Assembly: GCA_964461105.1 (NCBI GenBank)
Contig: CAYWSY010000075.1
Coordinates: 1-9,878, forward strand
Reading direction: 5' to 3'
Source: JAGVMG01 sp964461105
Lineage (GTDB): Bacteria; Chlamydiota; Chlamydiia; Chlamydiales; Rhabdochlamydiaceae
Length of the DNA: 9,878 nt
Shown: positions 1 to 6,113 of the stretch, one piece after another
Numbering within the stretch: position 1 is the first letter of the stretch
How the letters are laid out: each line of letters starts with the position of its first letter
The notes under the pieces: model-generated
What the model was told of the DNA's origin: nothing
What the model saw: the letters and a program-made list of their open reading frames with translations, nothing else
Databases searched by the model: none
Translations under genes and position numbers: made by a program

Positions 1-129
1 AAAATCAGAGGATATGCTCAACGGCCAAAACACAACTTTTGACAATATCTCAAGGTCTTCTTCTAATTGTGGGAAAAGTGTCCCTTGAATTTTTCCCCAG
101 TATTGCGATAAAGTTTGTTTCAAAGTCAT
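1..129 (-). CDS. N-terminal fragment of a probable IS transposase, running off the left edge
   Basis: An ATG at 129-127 on the minus strand opens a frame that stays open to base 1, giving 43 visible residues beginning MTLKQTLSQYWGKIQG and continuing TLFPQLEEDLEIL. The pattern of a short basic start, a YW/HW-xxIQ block, LFPxLEEEL and a following L(S/T)xK resembles from memory the N-termini of IS4/IS5-type DDE transposases, which begin with a similar block before the catalytic domain. After residue 30 the resemblance weakens (KVVFWPLSISSDF), so the copy may be frameshifted or only distantly related. A weak purine-rich ribosome site lies just upstream, and the start directly abuts the 130-190 hairpin. 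The catalytic DDE region would lie outside the window, so the identification is tentative. It could instead be an unrelated small hypothetical protein. Confidence 0.4.
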   Translation of the reverse strand, partial: MTLKQTLSQYWGKIQGTLFPQLEEDLEILSKVVFWPLSISSDF

Positions 130-190
130 AATGGCTTCTTTTGGTATCTAGGTTGAGGTAAGATGCTCTTAGAATACCAGAGAAGCCATT
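130..190. repeat. Imperfect inverted repeat (hairpin) upstream of the transposase-like ORF
   Basis: The 10-base arm aatggcttct (130-139) is matched exactly by agaagccatt (181-190). Inside it, tggtat (142-147) pairs with atacca (174-179) and cta (148-150) with tag (170-172), leaving a loop of about 19 bases. It starts at the base adjacent to the minus-strand ATG. On the plus strand it is followed by a T-rich tract (192-209), so it could also act as a terminator for rightward transcription. An IS-end or 5'-leader structure of the adjacent transposase-like gene is the other likely reading. Confidence 0.55.
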
Positions 191-303
191 GTTTTTAAAA
201 ATTTTTTTCGTCTTTCTAACAAAAGGGATTCTATTTCTTTATTTTTGCAAGTCCCTCTAAAGGACCGAGTTTTCTCGCGTCCTCTGATAAAGTGTGATTT
301 CTT

Positions 304-945
304 ATGACAGAAAGAAGACGTGAATGCCACTCATTTTGGGAAATGAAACCCGCAACGTTGCAGTCGATGTTGCTTCATCCGAAAGCGACTCAGATTGATC
401 TTGAGGAACGGCCAGAAATATTTAATTATCTGCCTTCCTTTGATGGGAAAGATGTTCTTGAGCTTGCAGCTGGAATTGGGAGATTTACGGGGCCTTTTGC
501 AGCAAAGGCTAGCCATGTAACTGCAGTTGATTTTGTTCAGCAATTCATTGAACAAAATCGGAAACATCATGCCCAGTTTTCGAACATTACATATCAGTGC
601 GCAGATGTCATGGATTTAGAGTATCCTCCTGCATCTTTCGATTTAATCTTCATTAACTGGCTACTGATGTATCTAGCTGATGTCGAAGTGGAGGCTTTAG
701 CCTGCCGTCTCGTCTCCTGGTTAAGACCGGGTGGGCATCTTTTTTTTCGAGAAAGCTGCTCGTCCACGCATCAAACCGTGTGTTCTCCCTGTAAGGGGTA
801 TTTTGTCCGGTATCGTTCTCTTTTTTATTATACCCAGCTTTTTAAAAATCTAGAATTAGTTCACACTGAGAATATTGAGGCTTACGAAACTTGGTTTGCA
901 AACCCTTTCCAAGGATTTTGGCTCTTAAAGAGCTTATCCCAGTAA
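304..945 (+). CDS. SAM-dependent methyltransferase resembling the first domain of plant/nematode phosphoethanolamine N-methyltransferase
   Basis: A class I SAM methyltransferase of 213 residues. Motif I is VLELAAGIGRFTG at 51-63, the acidic ribose-binding residue is D76 in AVDF, and ADV follows at 100-102. The blocks IDLEERPEIFNYLP (31-44), NWLLMYLADVEVE (118-130) and RPGGHLFFRESC (141-152) match almost position for position what I recall of the N-terminal MT1 domain of plant and nematode PMTs (LDKEERPEVLSLLP, NWLLMYLSDKEVE, GGYIFFRESC). MT1 makes phospho-monomethylethanolamine from phosphoethanolamine. Later methylations need MT2, which is absent here: the frame ends where MT1 ends in the plant fusion. 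The N-terminal YW of plant proteins is FW here (F11). The start is the only sensible ATG, but no clear Shine-Dalgarno is seen. Fold confidence is high; the exact substrate is inferred. Confidence 0.85.
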   Translation: MTERRRECHSFWEMKPATLQSMLLHPKATQIDLEERPEIFNYLPSFDGKDVLELAAGIGRFTGPFAAKASHVTAVDFVQQFIEQNRKHHAQFSNITYQCADVMDLEYPPASFDLIFINWLLMYLADVEVEALACRLVSWLRPGGHLFFRESCSSTHQTVCSPCKGYFVRYRSLFYYTQLFKNLELVHTENIEAYETWFANPFQGFWLLKSLSQ

Positions 946-967
946 AATTTTTCGCCGCTTTTCGTGA

Positions 968-1006
968 TTATTTCGGTATATCACCCCTTCCGGTTCAAAG
1001 GCACCC
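968..1006 (+). repeat. Dispersed hairpin repeat, copy A (left half)
   Basis: Bases 968-981 (ttatttcggtatat) recur as a direct copy at 2037-2050. Bases 983-1006 recur exactly, 24 of 24, in inverted orientation at 2076-2099. In copy B these two parts form the two sides of one hairpin. Here the partner side is displaced: the best match to the opposite arm is cctttcaac at 1126-1134, beyond a long palindrome. The repeat begins 22 bases after the methyltransferase stop. Confidence 0.8.
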
Positions 1007-1010
1007 TAAA

Positions 1011-1118
1011 GGACTGAATTGAAAGCTCCCACGATTGGATTATTTTTCAGGGGGTTGAATTAAATTTAATACAAACCCCTGAAAAATAATCCAATCGTGG
1101 GAGCTTTCAATTCAGTCC
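1011..1118. repeat. Perfect 43-bp inverted repeat (long palindrome, 22-base spacer)
   Basis: Bases 1011-1053 are the exact reverse complement of 1076-1118, with spacer 1054-1075 (AT-rich, gttgaattaaatttaataca core). Pairing continues imperfectly outward (1008-1009 with 1120-1121). The spacer-side flank differs by one base (five G against four C). The palindrome sits inside the loop region of the copy A hairpin repeat, as if inserted there. No ORF of note lies within it, and neither arm is followed by a clean T-run, so a simple terminator is unlikely. It may be a nested non-autonomous palindromic element or a very stable RNA hairpin. Confidence 0.9.
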
Positions 1119-1186
1119 CTTGGCCCCTTTCAACCCTTAATTGTTTGGAGAGTCTTTTAACTTATCTAACTCCAAGCCTTAGACAT

Positions 1187-1285
1187 TCAGATGCTTGAGT
1201 TGTTGTTAGTCGTTTTTTCATGAGCCTTAATCATTGTTTCTAAACGACTTAGTTTATTATTATTTATAGAAATACGTTCTTCCAT
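1187..1285 (-). CDS. Possible 32-residue hydrophilic peptide (doubtful)
   Basis: An ATG at 1285-1283 opens 32 codons ending in TGA at 1189-1187. The product is polar and Asn/Lys/Glu-rich, starting MEERISINNNKLSRLETM, with a heptad-like helical look. An AAAGG-type ribosome site lies about 8 bases upstream of the ATG. The frame also stays open for 11 codons upstream of the ATG, which could mean a remnant of a longer gene. I recognise no family. At this length in AT-rich DNA it may be chance. Confidence 0.2.
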   Translation of the reverse strand: MEERISINNNKLSRLETMIKAHEKTTNNNSSI

Positions 1286-1368
1286 TGTTGTTGCCTTTTG
1301 ATTATCAGTAACTTCTAGTTACCAAAGGTGACATTTCTAAAAAACGCTTGCAAATTGTTAGTAAAGAG

Positions 1369-1397
1369 TTGAAAAAAACATATAAAGAAAGTAAAAT
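1369..1397 (+). promoter_or_regulatory. Sigma70-like promoter for the TPR-like gene
   Basis: TTGAAA (1369-1374) and TAAAAT (1392-1397) are separated by exactly 17 bases, each with one mismatch to consensus. Transcription would start near 1404, leaving a leader of about 38 bases. GAGG at 1432-1435 sits 6 bases before the ATG at 1442. Confidence 0.55.
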
Positions 1398-1441
1398 ATG
1401 GTAATAAATGTTAAATTAAACAAATAAAATCGAGGTTAGTT

Positions 1442-2035
1442 ATGTCGTTAATAAATTCATGTTCAAGTTCAATACCTTCTTCTTCTTCTTCTGTGCCAAG
1501 CGCTCAACAGCCAGAGTCGCAACCCTTTAAAAATCAACGAACATTGGCAAGCTCAAACGGAACTTCTTCCTTATGCTCGTTGGATTTCTTAGTTCAGGCT
1601 GCCAGCGAACAATATTTGCACTCTCCATCTGTATCAATCCCTCCACCTACATCAACCGTTGCTGCAAGTTCAAGCGAGAGCAGTATTTCACCGGGGAAAA
1701 GAAGCATTGAGCAAATATCCCTGGCTAATTCGAGCATTAGCTCTTCAGATGGTGGTGATTTAGTACAAACTGCCATTACACAGGCCGGGCAGGGTGATTT
1801 CCATGCAGCTGCTAAGTCTTTCAATCTTGCCTTTGATGCATCCGCTCGCGATGGCACAAAGGTGTCACCCTTCCGTTATCAAGAAGCCGCCCTTATAAAC
1901 TTCCATCTTGAACGCTATGAACAAGCAGCTGAGTTATATGAAAAGTGTATAAACGCATTCGCTCGCGATGGCAGAGCAACGCCTGTTTCCCTTTATGAGG
2001 AAGTTGCCCGCGTATACTGCCGCCTTAAACGCTAG
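1442..2035 (+). CDS. Ser-rich protein with C-terminal TPR-like repeats; candidate secreted effector, probably truncated
   Basis: A 197-residue protein in two parts. Residues 1-105 are low-complexity and Ser/Pro/Thr-rich (runs such as SSSIPSSSSSVPS), without a Sec signal peptide or membrane segment. Residues 107-197 carry a 39-residue helical repeat: ARDG recurs at 135-138 and 174-177, and the 14 bases cgctcgcgatggca recur at 1843 and 1960, exactly 117 bases apart. Residues such as RYEQAAELYEKC look TPR-like. A third repeat starts at 185 (YEEVARVYCRLKR) but the TAG at 2033-2035 cuts it after 13 residues, one base before a dispersed hairpin repeat, which suggests a truncated C-terminus. The start has a good GAGG site (1432-1435) and promoter. 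A disordered Ser-rich N-terminus followed by protein-interaction repeats is typical of type III-secreted proteins in intracellular bacteria; secretion here is inference only. Confidence 0.75.
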   Translation: MSLINSCSSSIPSSSSSVPSAQQPESQPFKNQRTLASSNGTSSLCSLDFLVQAASEQYLHSPSVSIPPPTSTVAASSSESSISPGKRSIEQISLANSSISSSDGGDLVQTAITQAGQGDFHAAAKSFNLAFDASARDGTKVSPFRYQEAALINFHLERYEQAAELYEKCINAFARDGRATPVSLYEEVARVYCRLKR

Positions 2036-2036
2036 G

Positions 2037-2103
2037 TTATTTCGGTATATAGTACTTCCAGTTGAAAGGCTGCTTGGGTGCCTTTGAACCGGAAGGGGTA
2101 TAT
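2037..2103 (+). repeat. Dispersed hairpin repeat, copy B
   Basis: Arms 2047-2070 and 2080-2103 pair at 19 of 24 positions around a 9-base loop (tgcttgggt). The unit shares 14 bases in direct orientation and 24 bases in inverted orientation with copy A at 968-1006. It starts one base after the stop of the TPR-like gene. There is no T-run after it on the plus strand, so a standard intrinsic terminator is not obvious, but a stem this long could still protect the 3' end or block readthrough. Confidence 0.8.
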
Positions 2104-2185
2104 TCAGTTGCAGGAGTTCGTTGTTTTTTGAAAGATACACTCGATGACATAATTGCTCAGTTGTTTTCTCTTTTAAAAAGAGATT

Positions 2186-3280
2186 TCAACTTAAAAAGTG
2201 CAAGGAATTTTCTGAATGTTGCTTCAATGCGGGATTGATGGTCAGCTCCCTTCCGATGCGCTCGCCTAATAGAGAGGATTCTTTACAATAGCTTCCTTGG
2301 CTTCGTGTGGAAGAGAGGCGGGAATAGACCCAGGCTTTCGCATCGCTGAGTTGATGTTCCATGACCATGAGTGCATGTGCAACTTCAGGGGAATGCTCCT
2401 GTTTAAGCGCTTGGATTTTGGTGCAGTAGCCTTTAGCGATCCCTAGAAAGAAGGAGTTTTTGGCAACAGTTCCCTTCAGCCGGCTCTGTTGCTGTGCTTG
2501 ATGCCACAGGGAATCGAATTGAACATTAAGAACAGTTGCCACATGGTCAGCAATCTCGAGATTAACTGCATTTCCCAATAGTTCTAGGCAGGTAAACTGT
2601 TTCGATCTGCTATAGACAATGCTCACAAAAAATGTCTCGAGAATCTTGGCAATGGCGCGCATTTTTCCTGTAACTCTTTTGTTCTCCATGATCCGTTTGA
2701 GAAAAAGCTTTTCCTCATCGCTTTTGCTAAGCTGAGTGTTTTCAAGATTGTGTTTAAGAAGCAGTTGCTGTGATTTGATCATCGCAAGTTCTGCTTCATT
2801 GGGATTGCTGCTGGAGGAAAGGGCCATCAATTTGTGGACTTTTCTAAGCACGCTGCTCGCTTCAATTGAAATAGGTGACGGTCCTCCTTCAAGGCAGATG
2901 GTGGCTCGATAGACCTCTTCTCCCCAGCCAAGCTTTTTACAACACTCTCGAAATTCAGATCCATGAGAGCTGGCAGCTTCCCCATGTTCAATGAATGTGA
3001 GATAATGGGCAAGTTCATGGCGGATCACTTGATGTAGCTGCTTGCGGCTGATGTGCATGAGGCTTTCATGGAAGCCGAGTTCATAAAAATTGGGGTCAAA
3101 GTAACCAAGCATGCTTTGATTGCAGAAGATCACAACGGAAATGGGATAAGAGATCCTTCCAGTGCGATCATAGAAACGCTCAGTGCTTACCTTTAGACCA
3201 ACCTCAGTGGCAAGGACATGCTTGATGGTCCTTTTGATCTCGCGGATAAATTGAACGATTTGAGGAGAGTAGACGTGCAT
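2186..3280 (-). CDS. SprT-like zinc metalloprotease with DUF2786 domain
   Basis: A predicted cytoplasmic protein of 364 residues. Residues about 5-125 form a SprT-like zincin: HELAH at 88-92 gives two zinc ligands and the catalytic Glu, and HGSEF at 106-110 supplies the third His in the usual SprT spacing. Residues about 139-180 match DUF2786 (VLRKVHKLMALSSSSNPNEA, then KSQQLLLKHNL). Residues about 205-310 look like the helical C-terminal domain (DUF7168-type) often found with DUF2786. This architecture recurs in phage and accessory regions; the physiological substrate is unknown. SprT/Spartan relatives cleave DNA-bound proteins, but the DNA-repair role should not be assumed here. I chose the ATG at 3280: a longer frame starts at a GTG at 3349, but that would place the 3304-3340 hairpin inside the coding region and adds 23 residues without a family match. 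It is divergent from the glycosidase gene. Confidence 0.85.
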   Translation of the reverse strand: MHVYSPQIVQFIREIKRTIKHVLATEVGLKVSTERFYDRTGRISYPISVVIFCNQSMLGYFDPNFYELGFHESLMHISRKQLHQVIRHELAHYLTFIEHGEAASSHGSEFRECCKKLGWGEEVYRATICLEGGPSPISIEASSVLRKVHKLMALSSSSNPNEAELAMIKSQQLLLKHNLENTQLSKSDEEKLFLKRIMENKRVTGKMRAIAKILETFFVSIVYSRSKQFTCLELLGNAVNLEIADHVATVLNVQFDSLWHQAQQQSRLKGTVAKNSFFLGIAKGYCTKIQALKQEHSPEVAHALMVMEHQLSDAKAWVYSRLSSTRSQGSYCKESSLLGERIGRELTINPALKQHSENSLHFLS

Positions 3281-3303
3281 AAAATATCCAGAAGAAAAAA
3301 TGG

Positions 3304-3340
3304 TTATACCCAACCAACTTTTGAAGTTGTTTGGGTGTAA
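3304..3340. repeat. Hairpin in the divergent intergenic region
   Basis: acccaaccaactt (3308-3320) pairs with aagttgtttgggt (3324-3336) with one C/T mismatch and a three-base loop, and the stem extends to 3304/3340 with a wobble pair. On the minus strand it is followed after a few bases by a run of T (opposite 3295-3300), just upstream of the metalloprotease ATG. It could therefore attenuate that transcript or serve as an operator between the two divergent genes. Confidence 0.6.
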
Positions 3341-3380
3341 TTTAGGCACTTATGTTTTTTTAAACAAGGGAGGATTCCTG

Positions 3381-3409
3381 TTGGTTCATTAATTAAAATA
3401 TTATATATG
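3381..3409 (+). promoter_or_regulatory. Weak candidate promoter for the glycosidase-exoD operon
   Basis: TTGGTT (3381-3386) and TATATG (3404-3409) have a 17-base spacer in an AT-rich stretch 20-50 bases before the glycosidase start. Both hexamers are only fair matches, and alternative -10 registers exist in the same tatatat run. Confidence 0.3.
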
Positions 3410-3429
3410 TGCATTAAGCATTAAATTTA

Positions 3430-6093
3430 ATGGAAGAAGAAGAAATTATGAGAAAACAAACGGATGAGAACATAAGGCTAGCAAACCAGGGAACTGGTCC
3501 TGTTCCTGGATGGTATCAATGGGGTCCTTATCTTGCAGAGCGGGCGTGGGGGTCTGTTCGAGAAGATTATAGTTGGAATGGAGATGCCTGGCATTATTTT
3601 CCATTTGAAGATGCTCATAAAAAAGTTTTTCGCTGGGGTGAAGATGGAATTGCAGGCTTTTGCGATCGGTATCAAGTGCTTGTTTTTGCTCCCGCATTTT
3701 GGAATGGAAAGGATCCGATTTTAAAAGAGAGGCTCTTTGGACTCTCAGCTCCTGAGGGAAACCATGGCGAAGATGTAAAAGAGTCATATTTTTATCTCGA
3801 TGGAACGCCCACGCATTCCTACATGAAATATCTCTACAAATATCCTCAAGATGAATTTCCCTATCAGCGACTCAAAAGTGAAAATAGTAAAAGAGGCTCT
3901 CATGATCCTGAATTTGAGCTGTCAGATGCTGGAATGTTCGCGGAGAATCGCTATTTTGATATTTTCATTGAATATGCCAAACATTCTGAAGAGGATCTAT
4001 GTGTTCGGATTGAAGCGATTAATCGCGGGGGGAATAGCGCATCGCTGCATCTTATCCCACAGCTATGGTTTCGCAATCAATGGGCATGGGGAGAGCAGCG
4101 GCAGCCAGAACCAGTGATTACTGATGCGTCTCAACGAAATAAGCCTCTTTGTTTGATTGCAGATGATACAAAGCTCCTATCTCCAAAGAATCTTGACTTT
4201 GATTACCATTTGGGCAAGAGATATCTGTATGCAACAGAAGGGGGAAAACCTTTATTTACGAATAATGAGGATCCTCATATTGGAAAAGGGTTTTTTAAAG
4301 ATGCTTTCCATCAAAAGATCGTCCATAGACAGGAAGTTACTAATCCAGAAGGAAAAGGAACCAAAGCAGGTTTGCATTATCATTTTGAAGCAGTTCCTGC
4401 AAAAGGCTCTGTTGTGATTTATGTAAGGCTTACAAATAAACAGCTTAATGACCCCTTGAGAGAAATTGATCAGATTATAGCAGCGCGCAAACAAGAAGCA
4501 GATGCTTTCTATGATACGGTGCATCCTTCCAAGAGCACGCCAGATGAAAAGCTTATTCAAAGACAAGCGCTTGCCGGAATGCTCTGGAGTAAGCAGTTTT
4601 ATTATTTTGACGTGAATCTCTGGTTGGAAGGAGATCCCGCTTTTCCTCCTCCACCGAGTAATCGAAAGCACATTCGCAATAGCCATTGGCGCCACCTCAA
4701 TTCGATGCGGATTTTATCGATGCCTGATAAATGGGAATATCCTTGGTTTGCGGCATGGGATTTGGCATTTCATTGTTTGACATTGGGTCTTGTTGACATT
4801 GAATTTGCAAAAGATCAACTGTGGTTGCTGTTGTTTGATCAATTTCAACACCCCAATGGAGCCATTCCTGCATATGAATGGGAGTTTTCAGACTTGAACC
4901 CTCCGGTGCAAGCATGGGCAGCACTGAAGCTCTATCGGATGTATGAAGAGCAAACAGGGAAGAAAGATCTCCCATTTTTAAAAAAGTGCTTCTTTAAATT
5001 GCTCATTAATTTTTCCTATTGGGTGAATAAAGTTGATAGTTCTGGATGTAACGTATTTGAAGGGGGATTTTTAGGTCTAGACAACATTACATTGATCGAT
5101 CGCTCAAAGGAAGGAGGATTCGGGGCTACTTTAAAGCAATCGGATGGAACGGGGTGGATGGCGAAGTTCTCGCTTAATCTCATGCGTATGGCCCTTGAGC
5201 TTGCACGTGGCGATTCCTGTTATGAATCTCTTGCAACAAAATTTTTTCAACACTTTGTTTACATTGCATACGCGATGAAAAAGATGCGTAATAAGACCTA
5301 TTCAATGTGGTGTGATGAGGATCAATTCTTTTACGATGTACTTGTCTATCCAAACGGGAATTACTCTAGATTTCGGGTGCGCTCGCTTGTAGGGGTTATC
5401 CCTATCTTTGCTGTTGATGTGATCCTTGAATCGGAGCTTAATGAATTTCCAGAATTTCGAGAGAAATTCCTTTGGTTTTTAAACAACAGAAAGGAACTTA
5501 CCCAAGAGTGTGTCATTCCCGTGGCCAAAGGGCAGAAGAAACAGTATGTTTTGAGCCTTGTCAATGAGGATCACTTAAAAAGCGTTCTGAAATATCTTTG
5601 GAATCCCAATGAATTTCGCTCTATGTATGGATTTCGCAGTCTTTCCAAATTCCATGAGCATCACCCTTTTCATTATCGAGATATGTGTGTTGGGTATGAA
5701 CCAGGGGAATCGACTACGCGTTTAAAAGGGGGTAATTCAAATTGGCGAGGGCCCATTTGGTTTCCAACAAGTTATTTAATTTTAGAATCTTTAAGTCGGT
5801 ATGCAGATGCTTTTAAAGCAGACTTTACGATCAGGGCTGGCGATGAGCCGGAGGTGTCTTTAAAAGAAATGGCAGGTTCCTTTGCAAACCGGTTGATTTC
5901 CATTTTTACAAAGGATGCAACGGGAAAGCGTGCATTTTTCAATCCCCATTTTCCCTTTGCACAGGACCCTTATTTTCAAGACCATATTCTGTTTTATGAA
6001 TACTTTCATGCAGAGACAGGGCAAGGCTTAGGAGCTTCCCATCAAACGGGGTGGACAGGTTTAATAGCAAATCTCATTGATGAGTTTAGATAA
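3430..6093 (+). CDS. GH63-like glycoside hydrolase (MGH1-like glucosidase family), cytoplasmic
   Basis: An 887-residue protein matching the large bacterial/fungal GH63-like family that includes yeast YMR196W. The start of the family is very conserved: WGPYLAERAWGSVREDYS (31-48), then GDAWHYFPFEDA, FRWGEDGIAGFCD, DPILKERLFGL and EGNHGEDVKE. The N-terminal third is a beta-rich domain, and residues from about 380 to the end form the (alpha/alpha)6 barrel. The candidate general acid is D444 in PWFAAWDLAF and the candidate base is E862 in FHAETGQGLGASHQTGWTG, by analogy with the Asp/Glu pair of GH63 enzymes. NSNWRGPIWFPTSY (769-782) is another family hallmark. No signal peptide or membrane segment is seen, so it acts in the cytoplasm. 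The substrate is unknown; an alpha-glucoside is most likely. Two starts are possible, ATG 3430 and ATG 3448; the second has the more purine-rich upstream stretch. It is followed 20 bases later by the ExoD-family gene, probably in one operon. Length is normal and no lesion is seen. Confidence 0.9.
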   Translation: MEEEEIMRKQTDENIRLANQGTGPVPGWYQWGPYLAERAWGSVREDYSWNGDAWHYFPFEDAHKKVFRWGEDGIAGFCDRYQVLVFAPAFWNGKDPILKERLFGLSAPEGNHGEDVKESYFYLDGTPTHSYMKYLYKYPQDEFPYQRLKSENSKRGSHDPEFELSDAGMFAENRYFDIFIEYAKHSEEDLCVRIEAINRGGNSASLHLIPQLWFRNQWAWGEQRQPEPVITDASQRNKPLCLIADDTKLLSPKNLDFDYHLGKRYLYATEGGKPLFTNNEDPHIGKGFFKDAFHQKIVHRQEVTNPEGKGTKAGLHYHFEAVPAKGSVVIYVRLTNKQLNDPLREIDQIIAARKQEADAFYDTVHPSKSTPDEKLIQRQALAGMLWSKQFYYFDVNLWLEGDPAFPPPPSNRKHIRNSHWRHLNSMRILSMPDKWEYPWFAAWDLAFHCLTLGLVDIEFAKDQLWLLLFDQFQHPNGAIPAYEWEFSDLNPPVQAWAALKLYRMYEEQTGKKDLPFLKKCFFKLLINFSYWVNKVDSSGCNVFEGGFLGLDNITLIDRSKEGGFGATLKQSDGTGWMAKFSLNLMRMALELARGDSCYESLATKFFQHFVYIAYAMKKMRNKTYSMWCDEDQFFYDVLVYPNGNYSRFRVRSLVGVIPIFAVDVILESELNEFPEFREKFLWFLNNRKELTQECVIPVAKGQKKQYVLSLVNEDHLKSVLKYLWNPNEFRSMYGFRSLSKFHEHHPFHYRDMCVGYEPGESTTRLKGGNSNWRGPIWFPTSYLILESLSRYADAFKADFTIRAGDEPEVSLKEMAGSFANRLISIFTKDATGKRAFFNPHFPFAQDPYFQDHILFYEYFHAETGQGLGASHQTGWTGLIANLIDEFR

Positions 6094-6113
6094 GTAAGGA
6101 CCGTTTAAGTAAA

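Larger units (their letters stand above)
946..1441. other. Structured intergenic region without a well-supported gene
   Basis: These 496 bases contain no convincing coding sequence. They hold a dispersed hairpin repeat with a large nested palindrome (968-1137), a low-confidence minus-strand ORF of 32 codons (1187-1285), and a promoter plus ribosome site for the gene starting at 1442. The stretch 1286-1368 holds nothing I can name. Confidence 0.6.

Noticed and set aside
2167..2183. tctcttttaaaaagaga as a terminator of the metalloprotease gene
   Set aside because: The palindrome is symmetric around one base, so a hairpin would lose much of its stem to the loop, and no clear T-run follows on the minus strand.
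3366..3374. Strong Shine-Dalgarno-like aagggagga in the intergenic region
   Set aside because: The only nearby start (TTG at 3381) stops after three codons, and the glycosidase start is over 50 bases away with an in-frame stop between.
4252..4975. Long minus-strand frames inside the glycosidase gene
   Set aside because: They are antisense shadows of a strongly conserved coding region with no ribosome sites or recognisable domains.
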